64,000 nucleotides of DNA from Codonopsis lanceolata (taxonomy: Eukaryota > Streptophyta > Magnoliopsida > Asterales > Campanulaceae), in contig CM028377.1 in assembly GCA_013146195.2 (NCBI GenBank), forward strand, positions 106,122,094 through 106,186,093. Reading direction: 5' to 3'. The notes beneath the pieces were generated by a model. That model saw only the letters and a list, made by a program, of their open reading frames with translations. It had not been told where the DNA came from and searched no databases. Positions 33,881-44,974 of this stretch are shown here, piece by piece. Positions within the stretch are counted from its first letter, which is position 1. Each line of letters starts with the position of its first letter. A program made the translations under genes and the position numbers.

Positions 33881-34795
33881 TGAAAGAACGTGGTAGCACA
33901 GATTCTCAATAGATGTCAATGTGATTACCAATGTTGCTGTGATTGTAGCAACAATGGCAAACACAATTAGACAGCAAATAAAAGCAAATAGTAGCAGTGG
34001 AAGATTGTTTAAAAAACACAGCTTCAAACAAAAGGTTTGTAAACAGGTTTTAACCAAAAACAGTCTACAAGTTTAATACTTGTAGTCCAAGCCTCAAGGC
34101 TACACAAATTTCACTAAAAATAATAATGTTTTACAATGAAATACTTAGTGAAATCACTAGCAAAAATTCTCACAAGACAGTGTATCTTGGAGAATAAAAT
34201 CCCACATAAATAACTAAACAAAACGTGGGAATAAACAAACACACAGCCTCCTAACACATGAAGCAGGAAGCACAAAAACCAGTTTTTCAGAATTCAATGT
34301 AGCTGCCGATGTTATAACATCATAAGCTACAATCGACTGCTGTTCGACTGGAAGGAAGACTGCTTCTGAACTTCTATGATATTGCTCTCAACTTATGCCT
34401 TTTTTTCTTCTCACTCAAGCTCTGCCTCCTGCTCGAATTCCAGCCATCATTATATATGCGGCAAACCCTACAAACACACGGCAAAGAGACACAATTCTAC
34501 AAGGAAATGGATTAGCTATTCAAAGGTAAAATCAACACCTTTCCAATCTTGCAAGATTATCTTACCAAATATGATCAAAATCAGGATTCTTGGAATAACT
34601 AAGATACTTGCCAAGATTTAGTTACCAAAATTATATAGCCGAAATCTTTAGAAAGATTTTGCTACCAAAAATAAACTAAACTAAGTCTAATACAAAATTC
34701 TAATTCCTAAATTAACATTAACTAATTAAAAAACATACTATGACCAAGAAAGGTGAAAACAAGATAAAATAGGCCTTGCCTATTTTACCCTTACA
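33881..34795 (-). repeat. 5' LTR of the SIRE-type copia, 915 bp
   Basis: On its strand it starts TGTAAGGGTAAAATAGGC and ends GAACGT..., with TTCA at the primer-site side. A TATA-like CATATATAATG lies at about 34450-34460. Confidence 0.65.
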
Positions 34796-36185
34796 AGGAT
34801 GGTGGGAGGTAGGATGGTGATATTTCACTTTAAATTCAATTAATCCACTACCCTAACTTTCCACTCTTTTTCCTCTTTATCTATTAATTTTCAGTTTCAC
34901 ATGTGTCATTTTCTTCTTCTTCATTGTGTTTGTGTGCTTGATTTAAAATACATTCACTTTGTTTGTTTCATTGCTATGCATGTGAACTGTTCGATGAAAT
35001 ACACGAATATAAATTTGTTCGTTGTTGGACATCTTTTTTCAACCTGGGTGCATCAATTTTTAATCACTTTACATCATTTGTCAATCGTTATGGATTGATT
35101 TGAATTTGGGATGTATGAAAAATGCATCAATTTACAATCTTTTTTTCTTTTTTTTTCCTAAGAGGGGCATGGGAAGGGATTGAACCTGAGACTTCACACT
35201 TTGTGAAGCCCCATGTCTACCACTGGGCCACTCCCTTAGGGGCCATCAATTTACAATCATTTGTTGATATGTTCAGAAAAGAAGAGACATGAAGGTCTAG
35301 TTCACTATAATTTGTAGCGCGATGCATCAATATTTGCAGCGGTTGCTAGACTTGTTGAATCACAATGCACAAATTGGATTAGATAAATAAATTTGATACA
35401 TCAAGGTACATAAATTGATGCATCATATCGCGATGCAAATTTGGATTATGTAATTAAAATTGATGCATTGTGGGGCAAAAATTGATGCAGCGCGATACGC
35501 ACCGAGTAAGTGATTTGTAGCGCATCTTAGCTTCATTAAAGGTATCGTAGTCTTTTCGGTCCCAAAAGTGCTAAAGTGCTTTTTCCGGATTAGAAAATAT
35601 AGGGAATTTAAGTCCATGTACAATGGGGGGACACAAATATTGTTCCTCCAATCTACCCACACCATTAAAAATAACTAAAAAATATCCTTAAGTTACTCTA
35701 AGTTACTAAAAAAAACATCTTCCAATGGTGGCATAAACTCCAATAACTTTACATACCTCACCATCTTTATCTGAATTAAATTATATCTTTATATCTAATA
35801 TATTAATAAATAATTTTGTTTATGCAATACAAATTTTATATTGCATAAATTAATAAATTCAAAATTATAAAAATAGTAATATTATTAGTCCCATTATTTA
35901 ACTACTAAATAATAATTTTGCTACTAAATTTTGTTATTATATACTTAATATAGATGAAAAGGCTCAAATTTGTAGAGAAAAAGGAAGGAAATTTCAAAAA
36001 AAAATTTTGTAGAAAGCTGAGTTAGAGTCCAAATGAAGTAAACCAACCATTTATTTATGGATAAAAATATTTATTTATTTTATTTTTTAAGGCAAATAAA
36101 GGGCAAAAAATAAAAAATAAAACATTAATAATTTTTGACATTCCAGAAGTTGCCACATGTAAAAGAGCACAATGGTGTTGTCGGC
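34796..36185. repeat. 1.27-kb direct duplication, copy A
   Basis: Collinear with 49890-51164 from 'aggatggtgggaggtagg' to 'aatggtgttgtcggc', with scattered substitutions and one 119-bp SINE insertion (with its duplicated target). Dense in gatgca words in the centre, AT-rich to the right. No coding capacity. The class is unknown. Confidence 0.8.
35140..35243 (-). mobile_element. Short tRNA-derived SINE with 15-bp TSD
   Basis: On the minus strand the ~100-bp unit reads box A-like TGGCCCAGTGGTAGAC, box B GGTTCAATCCC, then an A-rich tail (T-runs at 35140-35157 on the plus strand). Exact copies of catcaatttacaatc flank it (35125-35139 and 35244-35258). The duplicate region at 50217-50240 has a single uninterrupted site, which proves insertion. 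Polymerase III boxes drive such elements; mobilisation depends on a LINE. Confidence 0.85.
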
Positions 36186-36429
36186 TTATTGGGGAGCAAA
36201 CCGTTCACGAAAAAAATACATACAGGTTACTGTTACAAAGAGAATTTACCATTTGAAGAAGAAAAATTCATATTTCGTTCCTTCGATACTTACAACTGTT
36301 ACTACTACATCTTCCAAATAATAAAGTGAACTTCTAGCATTGCAGCATGAGGTACAAGCTAGATGACGCCCTTTAGTGTCAATCAAGTACAAATTGTTGT
36401 CAATTTACAAAATTACTTCAAATTCGGAC
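36186..36429. other. Unique spacer before element 2
   Basis: No coding or repeat signal recognised. 'gttgtcaatt' near 36398 is echoed by 'gttgtcaatc' just after the element's 3' end at 49455. Confidence 0.4.
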
Positions 36430-36752
36430 CCATATTTTATATTATTCAAATAAATATTGCAAAATGAACTACTAATTATCTCTTGTATGTTTCAGGAACA
36501 AAGGTACAAAAAAATCAAAAAAAAAAACAAAGAAAAGAAAAAAGAAAAGAAAAGAGAAAAGAAAAAAAAACAGAAAACAGAAAACAGAAAAAAGAAAAAA
36601 GAAAAAAGAAAAAAGAAAAAAGAAAAAAAAAGAAAAAAAAAAAAAAAAAGCAAAAAGAAAGCAAAAAAGAAATGGGAAATGGGGCCCGCCGGTTCCCCCC
36701 CAAGAAAAAAATTTCCAAGAAAAAAATTTCCTTGCTCCCTAATAAATTCCCC

Positions 36753-36762
36753 CTATATATAC
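36753..36762 (+). promoter_or_regulatory. TATA box in element 2 5' LTR
   Basis: CTATATATAC set in a C-rich context, repeated in the 3' LTR at 46973-46982. Confidence 0.55.
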
Positions 36763-37724
36763 TCCCCCAATTCCCACAAAATACTCCCTCATTTTTCCTT
36801 ACAGCCCCAACCCTCTCACAATTACTCCCACTCTCACCGTCCCTCTCCCCAATTAGTCCCTCTCCCCAATTAATCCCACTCACGGTCTCCCTCTCTCAAT
36901 ACCCTCACTCACCCAACAGCCCCACACACAAATTCCCCAACTCACAATCTCACATATACTCCCCCACTCACGGCACACGCAACACGGACACACACAACGC
37001 GCACACACACACAACACACATACATAAACACATACACATAAATACACACAAACACACATCATGTCGTTACGCTGTCCAATTTCAGACAACAAAATCAATA
37101 AATACAAACAGTTACGCTGCCCGAATCCCCGCAACAACAACAGCAAAATCAACAAACACAAGCAGTTACGCTGCTCAAATTCTCACTGCCTTTACCCATT
37201 ATAGGTAAAGCGCAACACTCCATCTATACAACAAAAGGCAACAAACAACAACAAGCAAAAAGACTCTCTCTTCCGGAAAGACAAAGTGAGCACACCATAC
37301 GGTATGCTTTTAAAAGTTTTATTTAAAAAGTGTTATTTTAAATCCGGCTCAAATGTAAAAATATAAGTCGTTGTGCTGCCCGGATTTATTTAGAAAATAA
37401 TATTAAAAAGAGTTATTATTATGACCAAATATTTTTAAATGTATTTGTAATTATTAGAAAGAGATAACTGCAAGTCTGTAAATAATGTAAATACAAATGT
37501 ATTTGTAGGTAGTTAATGCATTATTTATTTGTTAAATAAATATAACAAAAAGCATACTTTAGCCAAAAACCGCTTTTGAGACCGAAAGAGCGAGTTGTGT
37601 GCATAGCATCTTCTCAACTCGTAACTTAGCCTCCGAACCCGTTTTACAATCTCTGGTTTTCTTTTTTTTGATTTTGCTTTATTTTTTCCTTAAAATAAAG
37701 ATGGCGACTCTATAAAACATTTTG

Positions 37725-38100
37725 GATCCAGTGGGGCATCACAATATCTTTTCTTGCACTTTTCCGTTTTCCCCTAAAAAAGAGAGAATGAGAATAAAAA
37801 GGTGATGTATTCCAATATCCTGGTATTCCCTAAACATGGGATAACTTGATGCAGGAAACCCAAAGCACCCATAGTGATCTGTAATAGGCCATGAGGCTAT
37901 TTTCATAAAATCCATAGTGGGGTCTCGCAACACTCTTTTCTTACACTTTTCCGTTTTTCCCTAAAAAATGGAGAATGGGAATGAAAAGGTGATGTATTCT
38001 TATATCCTAGTATACTCTAAACAAGGGATAACTTGATGTAGAAAACTCAAAACTCTCATATTGGACAAAAAATCCACTAAAGGCAACCGATGCGTATTCA
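37725..38100 (+). repeat. ~185-bp tandem subrepeats inside the LTR
   Basis: Two units with 'ttttc(t)tgcacttttccg', 'ggtgatgtattc', 'atggataac' and 'ggggtctcgcaac' phrases, then a partial third. The same pair occurs in the 3' LTR (48925-49260) and, reversed, in element 1's LTRs (19660-20020, 30390-30710). Confidence 0.7.
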
Positions 38101-38259
38101 AACACGCTATCTTAAACAACACTCCTCTCGCACTTTTAATTTCGTCTTCCCCTAAACAAGGGAGGATGGAATGAGAGCAGTGGTGTCCCGCATCCGCACG
38201 TACGCGCACCCCTATCCAAGTGCGTGCGGGGCGCGGGCGCATTTCCCGGGAACCCACAG

Positions 38260-38277
38260 TGGCGACCCTGCTGGGGA
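38260..38277 (+). other. Primer binding site of element 2 (Arg-tRNA type)
   Basis: TGGCGACCCTGCTGGGGA, one base after the LTR end; the form used by Ogre-like elements. Confidence 0.75.
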
Positions 38278-39619
38278 GATCGTTTTTATTTTAAATAAAA
38301 ATGGAGGGCTAGACTCATTAAAAAAAAAAAACTTTTTGTTTTTCTTTGTTTCTGGCTAAAGTATGTTTGTTATATTAATTTATGCATTTGAATAATGCTA
38401 TACATCCGTGTCTATATTTGTGGATATGATTCTCCATCTTGCAGCAGTTTCGTTCCGATAACTGTTACAGGTATGTTTAAAAAAAATTTAAAATTTTCAA
38501 AATAAAAAATATATATATACATATATACCATATATATTTGTAATAAAATTCCGGGCAGCACAATAAAAGGGTCGAGACTTTATTTTTAATACTGCTTTAT
38601 TCCCGGCTCTATATTATTATTTATTTCTGCTTATTATTTTTACTCCGCAAAATATGTATGTATTTGCATTCATTCTGTCATTTTATTTTGGGGATATAGG
38701 ACAAATTTGTAATTAATAGGGATAGATAGATTCCCCGCTTTTCTTTCTATTTCTTAATGTGATTGCTTGCTTGCTCGTGCTTAAACTTAAAAAACCGAGA
38801 AAATCCACAAATAACAGCAAGACATGTCATATCTGTTTTATTTTCCATTTCTATATCTAAAAAAAAGATTTTACTGCTTTTTAGAGGTTGCACACACGCG
38901 CACACATGTATATATATTCCGAACTGTTACCCTACACCATGGCCAGCCTATCCCCTGCATAAGCTATCGTTAGAGTGCATAAAGATTTTCAGGACACTTC
39001 AAAAGACTGACCAGTTCTTGCATTGTTGAGTCGTGGGTCAGCCCCTGTGAAAAAAAATGAGATAAAAAAAAAAGAAATGTAAAATAAAATAAATGCACAG
39101 GTCAAAAAAAAAAGATAAAAAAAGAAGATAAGATGCGCAAGGAAAAAAAATAAATACACATGGGCTGATTTATTATTCTCTGATGCTCGACCTAGATCAT
39201 TTCGAATGGTGGATCCTGGAAAGAGTATAGGCCCTTCGCCTGGGATCAGTCCGATCTTGGGGAGTCAAAAGGCAGGTGGAATACATTGGTCCTATACTTT
39301 GGAGAAAGAATCCACTGTTTCAGGAAAAGTCCCGAGACTGTCAAAATAAAACAGGTGCTTATCCGGTCAATTGTAGGAAAAATAATAATAAATAAAAAAA
39401 TATTAATAAAGGCACACTGTACTCCAAGCCCAAAAAGCGTTTAGCCAGCCTTCTGATACCTCCAAACTCATTTTCCTCAGAAACCTGGCCCGAATTTGGA
39501 AAGACAGAGATAGTACTGGCCGATTGATACGGGAAACAAGTACATAAATCAGATCAGAGGGTATCAGTATTAGATCAGATAAGGGCAGAATCAGTTCAGA
39601 GGGTACACTTCCGAGCAGT
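38278..39619 (+). other. Element 2 leader, noncoding
   Basis: No ORF of note. Segments at 38350-38375 and 38550-38570 are inverted copies of LTR pieces at 37540-37565 and 37370-37390 (ggctaaagtatg / catactttagcc; gggcagcacaa / ttgtgctgccc). Shares blocks with the element 1 leader. Confidence 0.55.
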
Positions 39620-40498
39620 ATGGCAGCAGAAAGTGAGCAGTCCGCTATGGGTACAGATACAGGGGCTCCAGGGTACGCTCCGACTCCGGTAATACAGCAG
39701 TGGCTAGACCAAAATTTGGGTGCAACGGCTAATCGTATAATGAGCCAAATAACAAGTCTTATGCAAGGTCCAAAATCCAGTGGTGAGGTAATCTCTTCCC
39801 CTACAGTTCCCCGAAGCATCAACCTCCCATATGCCTCCAAACCCAAACTCTCAGCCAAACACCAACCCACCAAATACTGCCGCTACCCCAAATCAAAATC
39901 CTCCACTAAGTCCCTACTACCCAAATGTCAACCCTTACCCGTCCTATTCCCCATATCCTTTCCCAAGCACCAATATTCCCAGAGTCCAAATGACCTCCCT
40001 TTTCCCATGATCAACCCATTCCAAAATAGCCCACATATGAACCCACAAAGCTATAACCCACCAGGCCAAGTTACTACCTACTTACCTTTCAATGATCCTG
40101 GCCTCCCAGCCGAAACCATCAATAATCCACCAGCCCAGAATCCTTATACTGCCCAAAATCCACCAGCCCAGAATCCTTATCCTGCCCAAAATCCATATCC
40201 AACCCAAAATCCTTATCCAACCCAAAATCCTTATCCTACCCAAAATCCTTACCAGATACTACAACCGGAAAATAACCCAGCCTTCCCTAATCCTACCAAC
40301 ATATACCAAAACTCAACTCTCCTGCCCACCAAAATGGAGGCTGACATCGAAACTTTGAAAACCATGATGCTCAAAGTTCTAAACCAAGAAGTTTCTAATG
40401 ACGATCTGGGAGATAGCTTCCTGGGCATGATAGATGGAGGCACTGGTTATGAGAAGCTCCCTGCTGAGTTTGAGTTTATTTCTAATAAGCCTCTGTAG
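39620..40498 (+). pseudogene. Gag N-terminal part of element 2, deleted
   Basis: Begins MAAESEQSAMG at 39620 with a plausible start. The N-terminal part (WLDQNLGATANRIMSQ) resembles element 1 gag. Then follow a Pro/Asn-rich region, partly out of frame between ~39800 and 40000, PTQNPYP heptads (about 40130-40255), and the linker MEADIETLKTMMLKVL. After about 40395 the expected capsid core, zinc knuckle and protease are absent and the frame joins a region that normally precedes RT (GYEKLPAEFEF). This indicates an internal deletion of more than 1 kb compared with related elements. Confidence 0.7.
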
Positions 40499-40861
40499 AA
40501 CTAGTATACTACGACCGGCCCGCTTTTGACGACCGCAGATCTGGTGGACCGCTTCAGATATACTATCCCTACTTCTTACCCTAGCTTTACGGATTGGTCA
40601 TCTACCGATCCGCTCCCTAAAGTTGAGGATCTCAAACCCCAGGTCCTCAATAATATAAATAACCCTGTATAGTTTGCTATTAATGATGATCTAAATGTCT
40701 TTGCTTATTCCTTAGTTGCACCTACATTGAAAAGCACATTAAATAACTATAATAATGAGTCATTTGATAAACTGGACCCAAAAGATAAAAATTATTTGCT
40801 TGAGCTTGTAAAGTCAGTTGAGCACTAGGAACATCATCATTCATCAGCAGCAACTGAAGAC
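40499..40861 (+). pseudogene. Decayed linker between gag remnant and RT
   Basis: The same frame as the RT (which starts 40862) stays readable with stops, giving D/N/L-rich sequence of the kind found upstream of Tat RT. No protease DTG motif. Confidence 0.5.
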
Positions 40862-42386
40862 TTGTGCACTATCAATCTGGGGTTGGACAATGAAATCAAA
40901 GAAATCAAAATTGGCAGCTACCTGCAACGCTCTGAAAGGGTAGCACTCATTGATCTCCTCAAAGAGTTCGTAGATATATTCGCCCGGTCCTATAAAGATA
41001 TGCCGGGGCTAGACCCAGCCATAGTCGAACATCGGATCCCCATATATTCGGATGCTCGGGCGGTCAAGCAAAAGCTCCGCCGCATTAAGCCGAAATGGTC
41101 ACTACAAGTCAAAGAAGAAATCATGAAGCAGCTGCGCGTCAATTTCATTCGGGTAGTAGAATACCCGATCTGGTTGTCCAACATAGTGACTGTTCCCAAG
41201 CCCAACGGGAAGGTCCGGATCTGCGTAGATTTTCGCGACCTCAACAAAGCGTCGCCCAAAGATGACTTCCCTCTACCTAATATTGATATTGTGGTAGATG
41301 TTGTTGTTGCCCATAAAGTCAGATCCTTCATCGACGGCATGCTGGGCTACAATCAAATCAAAATGGCAGCAGAGGACCAATAGAAGACCTCATTCACCAC
41401 TCCTTGGGGGACCTACTGCTACAATGTCATGCCGTTTGGACTCAAAAATGTCGGGGCTACTTATCAAAGGGCTGTCACCACCCTCTTTCACGACATGATC
41501 CATAAGGAGATCGAGATCTACATCGATGACATGATCATGCACTCCAGCGATGCCAATGGTGCTCATATCAAATACCTTCGAAAATTCTTCGAAAGGTTAA
41601 GGAAGCACCAAATGAAACTTAACCCTACCAAATGCACATTTTGGGTTACTAAAGGCAAGGTCCTGGGATTCTTAGTGACCGAGCAGGGCATCGAGATCGA
41701 GCCAGCAAAAATAAAAGCCATCATAGACATGCCGCAGCCAAAAACTCCAACCGAAGTCAAAGGCTTCCTAGGCTTCCAAAGATATCGACGCTTCATCCCG
41801 GTGACAACCACATGTGAGCCCCTCTTCAAACTCCTAAAAAAGAATACTGACCAAGTCTGGGACGAGAAATGTCAGCTAGCCTTCGAAAAAATAAAAGCCT
41901 ACCTTACCAATCCCCCTGTGCTAGCTCCGCCCCATACACATAAACCTCTCCTCATATATTTAACAGTCACAGACACGTCAGTAGGGGCTATGCTCGCCCA
42001 AGAGAAGGAAGATTCCTACGTTGAAAACGCCATCTACTTCATAAGTAGGAAGCGAGCTAAACTATTCAGCACTGGAGAAAAGTTGCACCGGCCTAGTCTG
42101 AGCCACTCAAAGGCTCAAGACCTACCTGCAGGGACGATCCATCAAGCTCAAATCCAGGATGGACATTATAAAGTACATCTTCGGCAAGCCATCACTTTCC
42201 AGCCGACTGGCTAAGTGGTCATTTCTTCTCAACGAGTTTAACATAACATATGTCACACTCAAATATATCAAAGGCAGCCTAATTGCAGACCACTTAGCCG
42301 ATCTGCCCTTAAAAGCCGAAGATGCAACCGAGCCTAGCTTCCCAGACAAAGGTGTCCTGGAAATCACTGACCATGACACCAGCTAG
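40862..42386 (+). pseudogene. Reverse transcriptase and first RNase H of element 2
   Basis: RT copies element RNA into DNA. Motifs in order: EIKIG before the domain; DMPGLDPAIVEHR; IVTVPKPNGKVRICVDFRDLN; LPNIDIVVD; GYNQIKM; an in-frame TAG at 41381-41383; VMPFGLKNVGATYQR; the catalytic YIDD (41519-41530); and KCTFWV. The connection and gypsy RNase H follow (GFLGFQRYRRFIP, then VGAMLAQE and YFISR). A frameshift near 42100 moves the C-terminal part to another frame (DIIKYIFGKPSLSSRLAKW, 42159 on). That part runs into another TAG at 42384, where Trp is expected. Family placement is secure; the protein is dead. Confidence 0.9.
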
Positions 42387-42896
42387 CAGATGTTCTTTGA
42401 CGGAGCCGCAAATAAAAGAGGCTTTGGCATAGGAATCTTGCTCATAGACCCAGCCGATTCCCATACTCCGTTAGCCATGAGGTTGGAGTTCGAGTGCTCG
42501 AATAATACAACCGAGTATGAAGCCTGTATTGCTGGCCTAGAAGAAGCTCTCCAAAGGGGAGCCAAAGATCTCGAAGTATATGGAGACTCTGCCCTGGTCA
42601 TAAACCAAGTCAGAGGGAAATGGAGGACCCAAGATCCCCGGCTGCAACTTTATCATGCCAAATTGACAGCACTAGTCAGCAAGTTTGATTCTATCTCGTT
42701 TCACTATCTGCTGCGAGATAGAAATCAATTCGCCAATGCATTGGCCACTCTGGCATCGCTAGTCCAAATTCCCACACAAACCCAAGTCCAACCTTTTGTA
42801 GTTGGGAAAAAGGTCACCCCGGCATACTGCTTCAAAATTAATGCAGCCCCTGAAGCATCACGAGCCCCGTACATCGATATCCTAAATCGCTCGTAA
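42387..42896 (+). pseudogene. Archaeal-type RNase H (aRNH) of element 2
   Basis: A second RNase H, the hallmark of Tat-lineage elements, thought to have been acquired separately from the gypsy RNase H. Catalytic pattern: FFDGAA (Asp), TEYEA (Glu), YGDSALVI (Asp). The fourth acidic site, normally ADALATLA, reads ANALATLA here, so that Asp is replaced by Asn. The frame continues from the RNase H part upstream across a stop and ends at 42896. The integrase lies in a different frame. Confidence 0.85.
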
Positions 42897-44108
42897 AGGG
42901 ATCTATCCTCCCAGCCTGGACAAAAAAGGGAAAGTCTCCCTGCGGAGGTGGGCCTCACAATTTGTACTCAGTGGTGGCAGCCTATATAAAAGGCACTATC
43001 AAGGCCTTAACTTATTATGTGTCGATCAGGCCAAAGCTGAGCAAATCATGGATCAACTGCATGGAGGTACCTGCGGGCCCCACATGAATGGCCATATGTT
43101 GTCCAAGAAAATTATCCGGCAGGGGTACTATTGGAGTACGCTTGAAACCGACTGTATTCGGTGGGTGCGTCATTGCGACAAGTGCCAGCGTTTTGCAAAT
43201 CTGCAGCACGTGCTCCCGCACGTCTTATATAACTCCACAGCCCCCTGGCCCTTCTCAACTTGGAGAATCGACGTCATAGACCAAATTCACCCAAATGGAT
43301 CTAATGGCCATGAGTACGTCCGGGTAGCTGTCGACTACTTTACAAAGTGGGTGGAAGTCTCTTCCTATAAAATCCTAAATGCTCGAAAGATGTCCGAGTT
43401 CATCCGAACCAACATCATATATCGATACGGAGTGCCTTTCGAAATAATCTCCGACAACGGCACACATTTTGAAGGGGACGTGAATCATCTACTCGACGAG
43501 TTCAAAATCTAAAGGCATAAATCCTCCCCCTACCGACCGCAAGCAAATGTTGCCGTTGAAGCAGCCAACAAAACGCTGGAAAATATTATCAGAAAAATTG
43601 CTAATACAGGAAGAGACTGGCCAGAAAAATTGCCGTTAGCCCTCTGGGGCTATCGCACCTCAGTCCGCACACCCACTGGGCTACCCCCTATTTTTTAGCA
43701 TATGGCATGTAGGCGGTACTGCCAATAGAAGTTGAAATACCATCATTAAGAGTAATGATGGAATCTGGCATAGCAGAAGTTGACTGAGTCAAAGGGCGAT
43801 TTGAAGAATTAGCCTTAATTGATGAACGACGATTGCTAGCCCTAAAGCATACCCGAGCATATCAAAGGCGGATAGCCCGAGCCTTCAATAAGAAAGTCAA
43901 AGGTCGCAACATCCAAGTCGGGGATCTCGTGCTTCGAGAGAAACCCCCTAGTTATGTTTATACTAGGGGAAAATGGAAATCTCCGTGAATGGGACCATAT
44001 GTTGTTAAGGAAATCCGGTCAGGAGGTGCTGTGTTCCTCACGAACCAAGAAGGAGAAGATCTCGTTCAGCCCTTCAATCTTGACAAGCTAAAAAGGTATT
44101 ATGCTTGA
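42897..44108 (+). pseudogene. Integrase of element 2
   Basis: Inserts the DNA copy into the genome. Zinc-binding HHCC: HGGTCGPHMNGH and CDKC (about 43060-43190). Catalytic core: the Asp within WRIDVID (43261-43281), SDNGTHF (43450-43470), a TAA at 43510-43512, then VAVEAANK with the Glu (about 43545-43570). A further TAG near 43697 and a stop near 43985 follow. The C-terminal end GAVFLTNQEGEDLVQPF...LKRYY ends at a TGA (44106-44108), the usual end of Tat pol. Several frame breaks make it nonfunctional. Confidence 0.85.
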
Positions 44109-44974
44109 GCCAACCTATCTGGCAGTTGCTTCCCTCTCCAGCTCGCTAGGCTGAAAACCCGAAAGGGCGGCCTAGGCAAAAATTAGAGCAAAATAAAAAA
44201 AACACCACAAAAAAGAGAAATAAGGGCTCGCTAGGTTGAAAACTGGAAATGGCAGCTTAGGCAAAAATTATAGCTTAAAAAAAATCAGGAGAAAAATGGG
44301 AGGGAAGGCACTTTTTGAATCCTCAGCATCCTACCTCCAGACTTCAGCATGCAAGGGGCTCGACTGACAAAAGAAAAAGAAAAACCACGACAAAAGTTCA
44401 CATTAAAATACTAAAATATAATATTACAGGTCCTAAGGTGCAACTTAGGAATAACTGCTTAAGATATTTAAGTTATGCATTATTGCCTGTACATATCTAT
44501 TATCTTGCTGCCTCTATCCCCCTTGTTTTCCCCCAACTATCATTCATTTGCAGCTCAGCCCCGAAGTGGTCTATCAGTGTTTGCGGCGTCCGCTCAGCCG
44601 GGCCGATATACTCCTTCTGCAAGGCGCAAAAAAGGCTCTAGTCTCACCAATATGAGAGCCTCCAGAAGTGTCCTCGTCCCCGTTATCAGCATCCCCATTA
44701 TCCTGAATAGTTGTGCTGCCTGGTATCCTGATATTTCGGCTCCAACCATCGTCTGCTGCTCTGTCTGATTGCAAAGAAAATGGAAGAGCTATAAGAATAG
44801 CCTTGCGACAATTGCAAAAATTCCAGCACAGGAAGAGGCAGCTGCCTTTTCCTCTCCCCACAGATCATCAGAAAAGCCCGCTCAAGCCCGAAAGTGTATT
44901 ATTTTAAAATCCGTTTCTGAGGTACAACGTGTCATTACCCATTAGATATCGGTATATCTTTACTTTGTGTGTGC
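44109..44974 (+). other. Post-pol region, element 2
   Basis: Holds the conserved block twice (44141-44189 with CCC-GAAA-GGG; 44226-44274 degraded). The remaining sequence has short open frames without recognised domains. Confidence 0.5.

Larger units (their letters stand above)
31980..34795 (-). mobile_element. 5' end of a SIRE-type copia element, truncated
   Basis: Minus-strand 5' LTR (33881-34795), Met-tRNA primer site and most of gag (33823-31980). The element stops abruptly at element 1's LTR; protease, integrase, RT and the 3' LTR are absent from the window. The right border is sharp: the flank 'aggatggtgggagg' at 34796 matches an uninterrupted copy at 49890. Confidence 0.75.
36430..38258 (+). 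repeat. Element 2 5' LTR
   Basis: Collinear with the 3' LTR (46647-49453 minus the hAT insertion). Contains a ~160-nt A/G-rich tract (36510-36665), TATA box (36753-36762), a C-rich stretch and the ~185-bp subrepeats, and ends GGGAACCCACA. Confidence 0.75.

Noticed and set aside
35161..35243. A tRNA gene
   Set aside because: Boxes A and B are present, but there is no cloverleaf with a proper anticodon arm, and the A-rich tail and TSD show a SINE.
36457..37208. Lys-rich protein frames over the A/G tract (also 46506-47246)
   Set aside because: They translate low-complexity LTR DNA upstream of and across the TATA box.
40862..44108. Endogenous pararetrovirus (caulimovirid) insertion
   Set aside because: Dual RNase H, integrase with HHCC and DDE motifs, LTRs and a primer site identify a gypsy retrotransposon.
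44315..44907. Small accessory protein gene downstream of pol
   Set aside because: Overlapping short frames on both strands with no shared motif and no counterpart in element 1.
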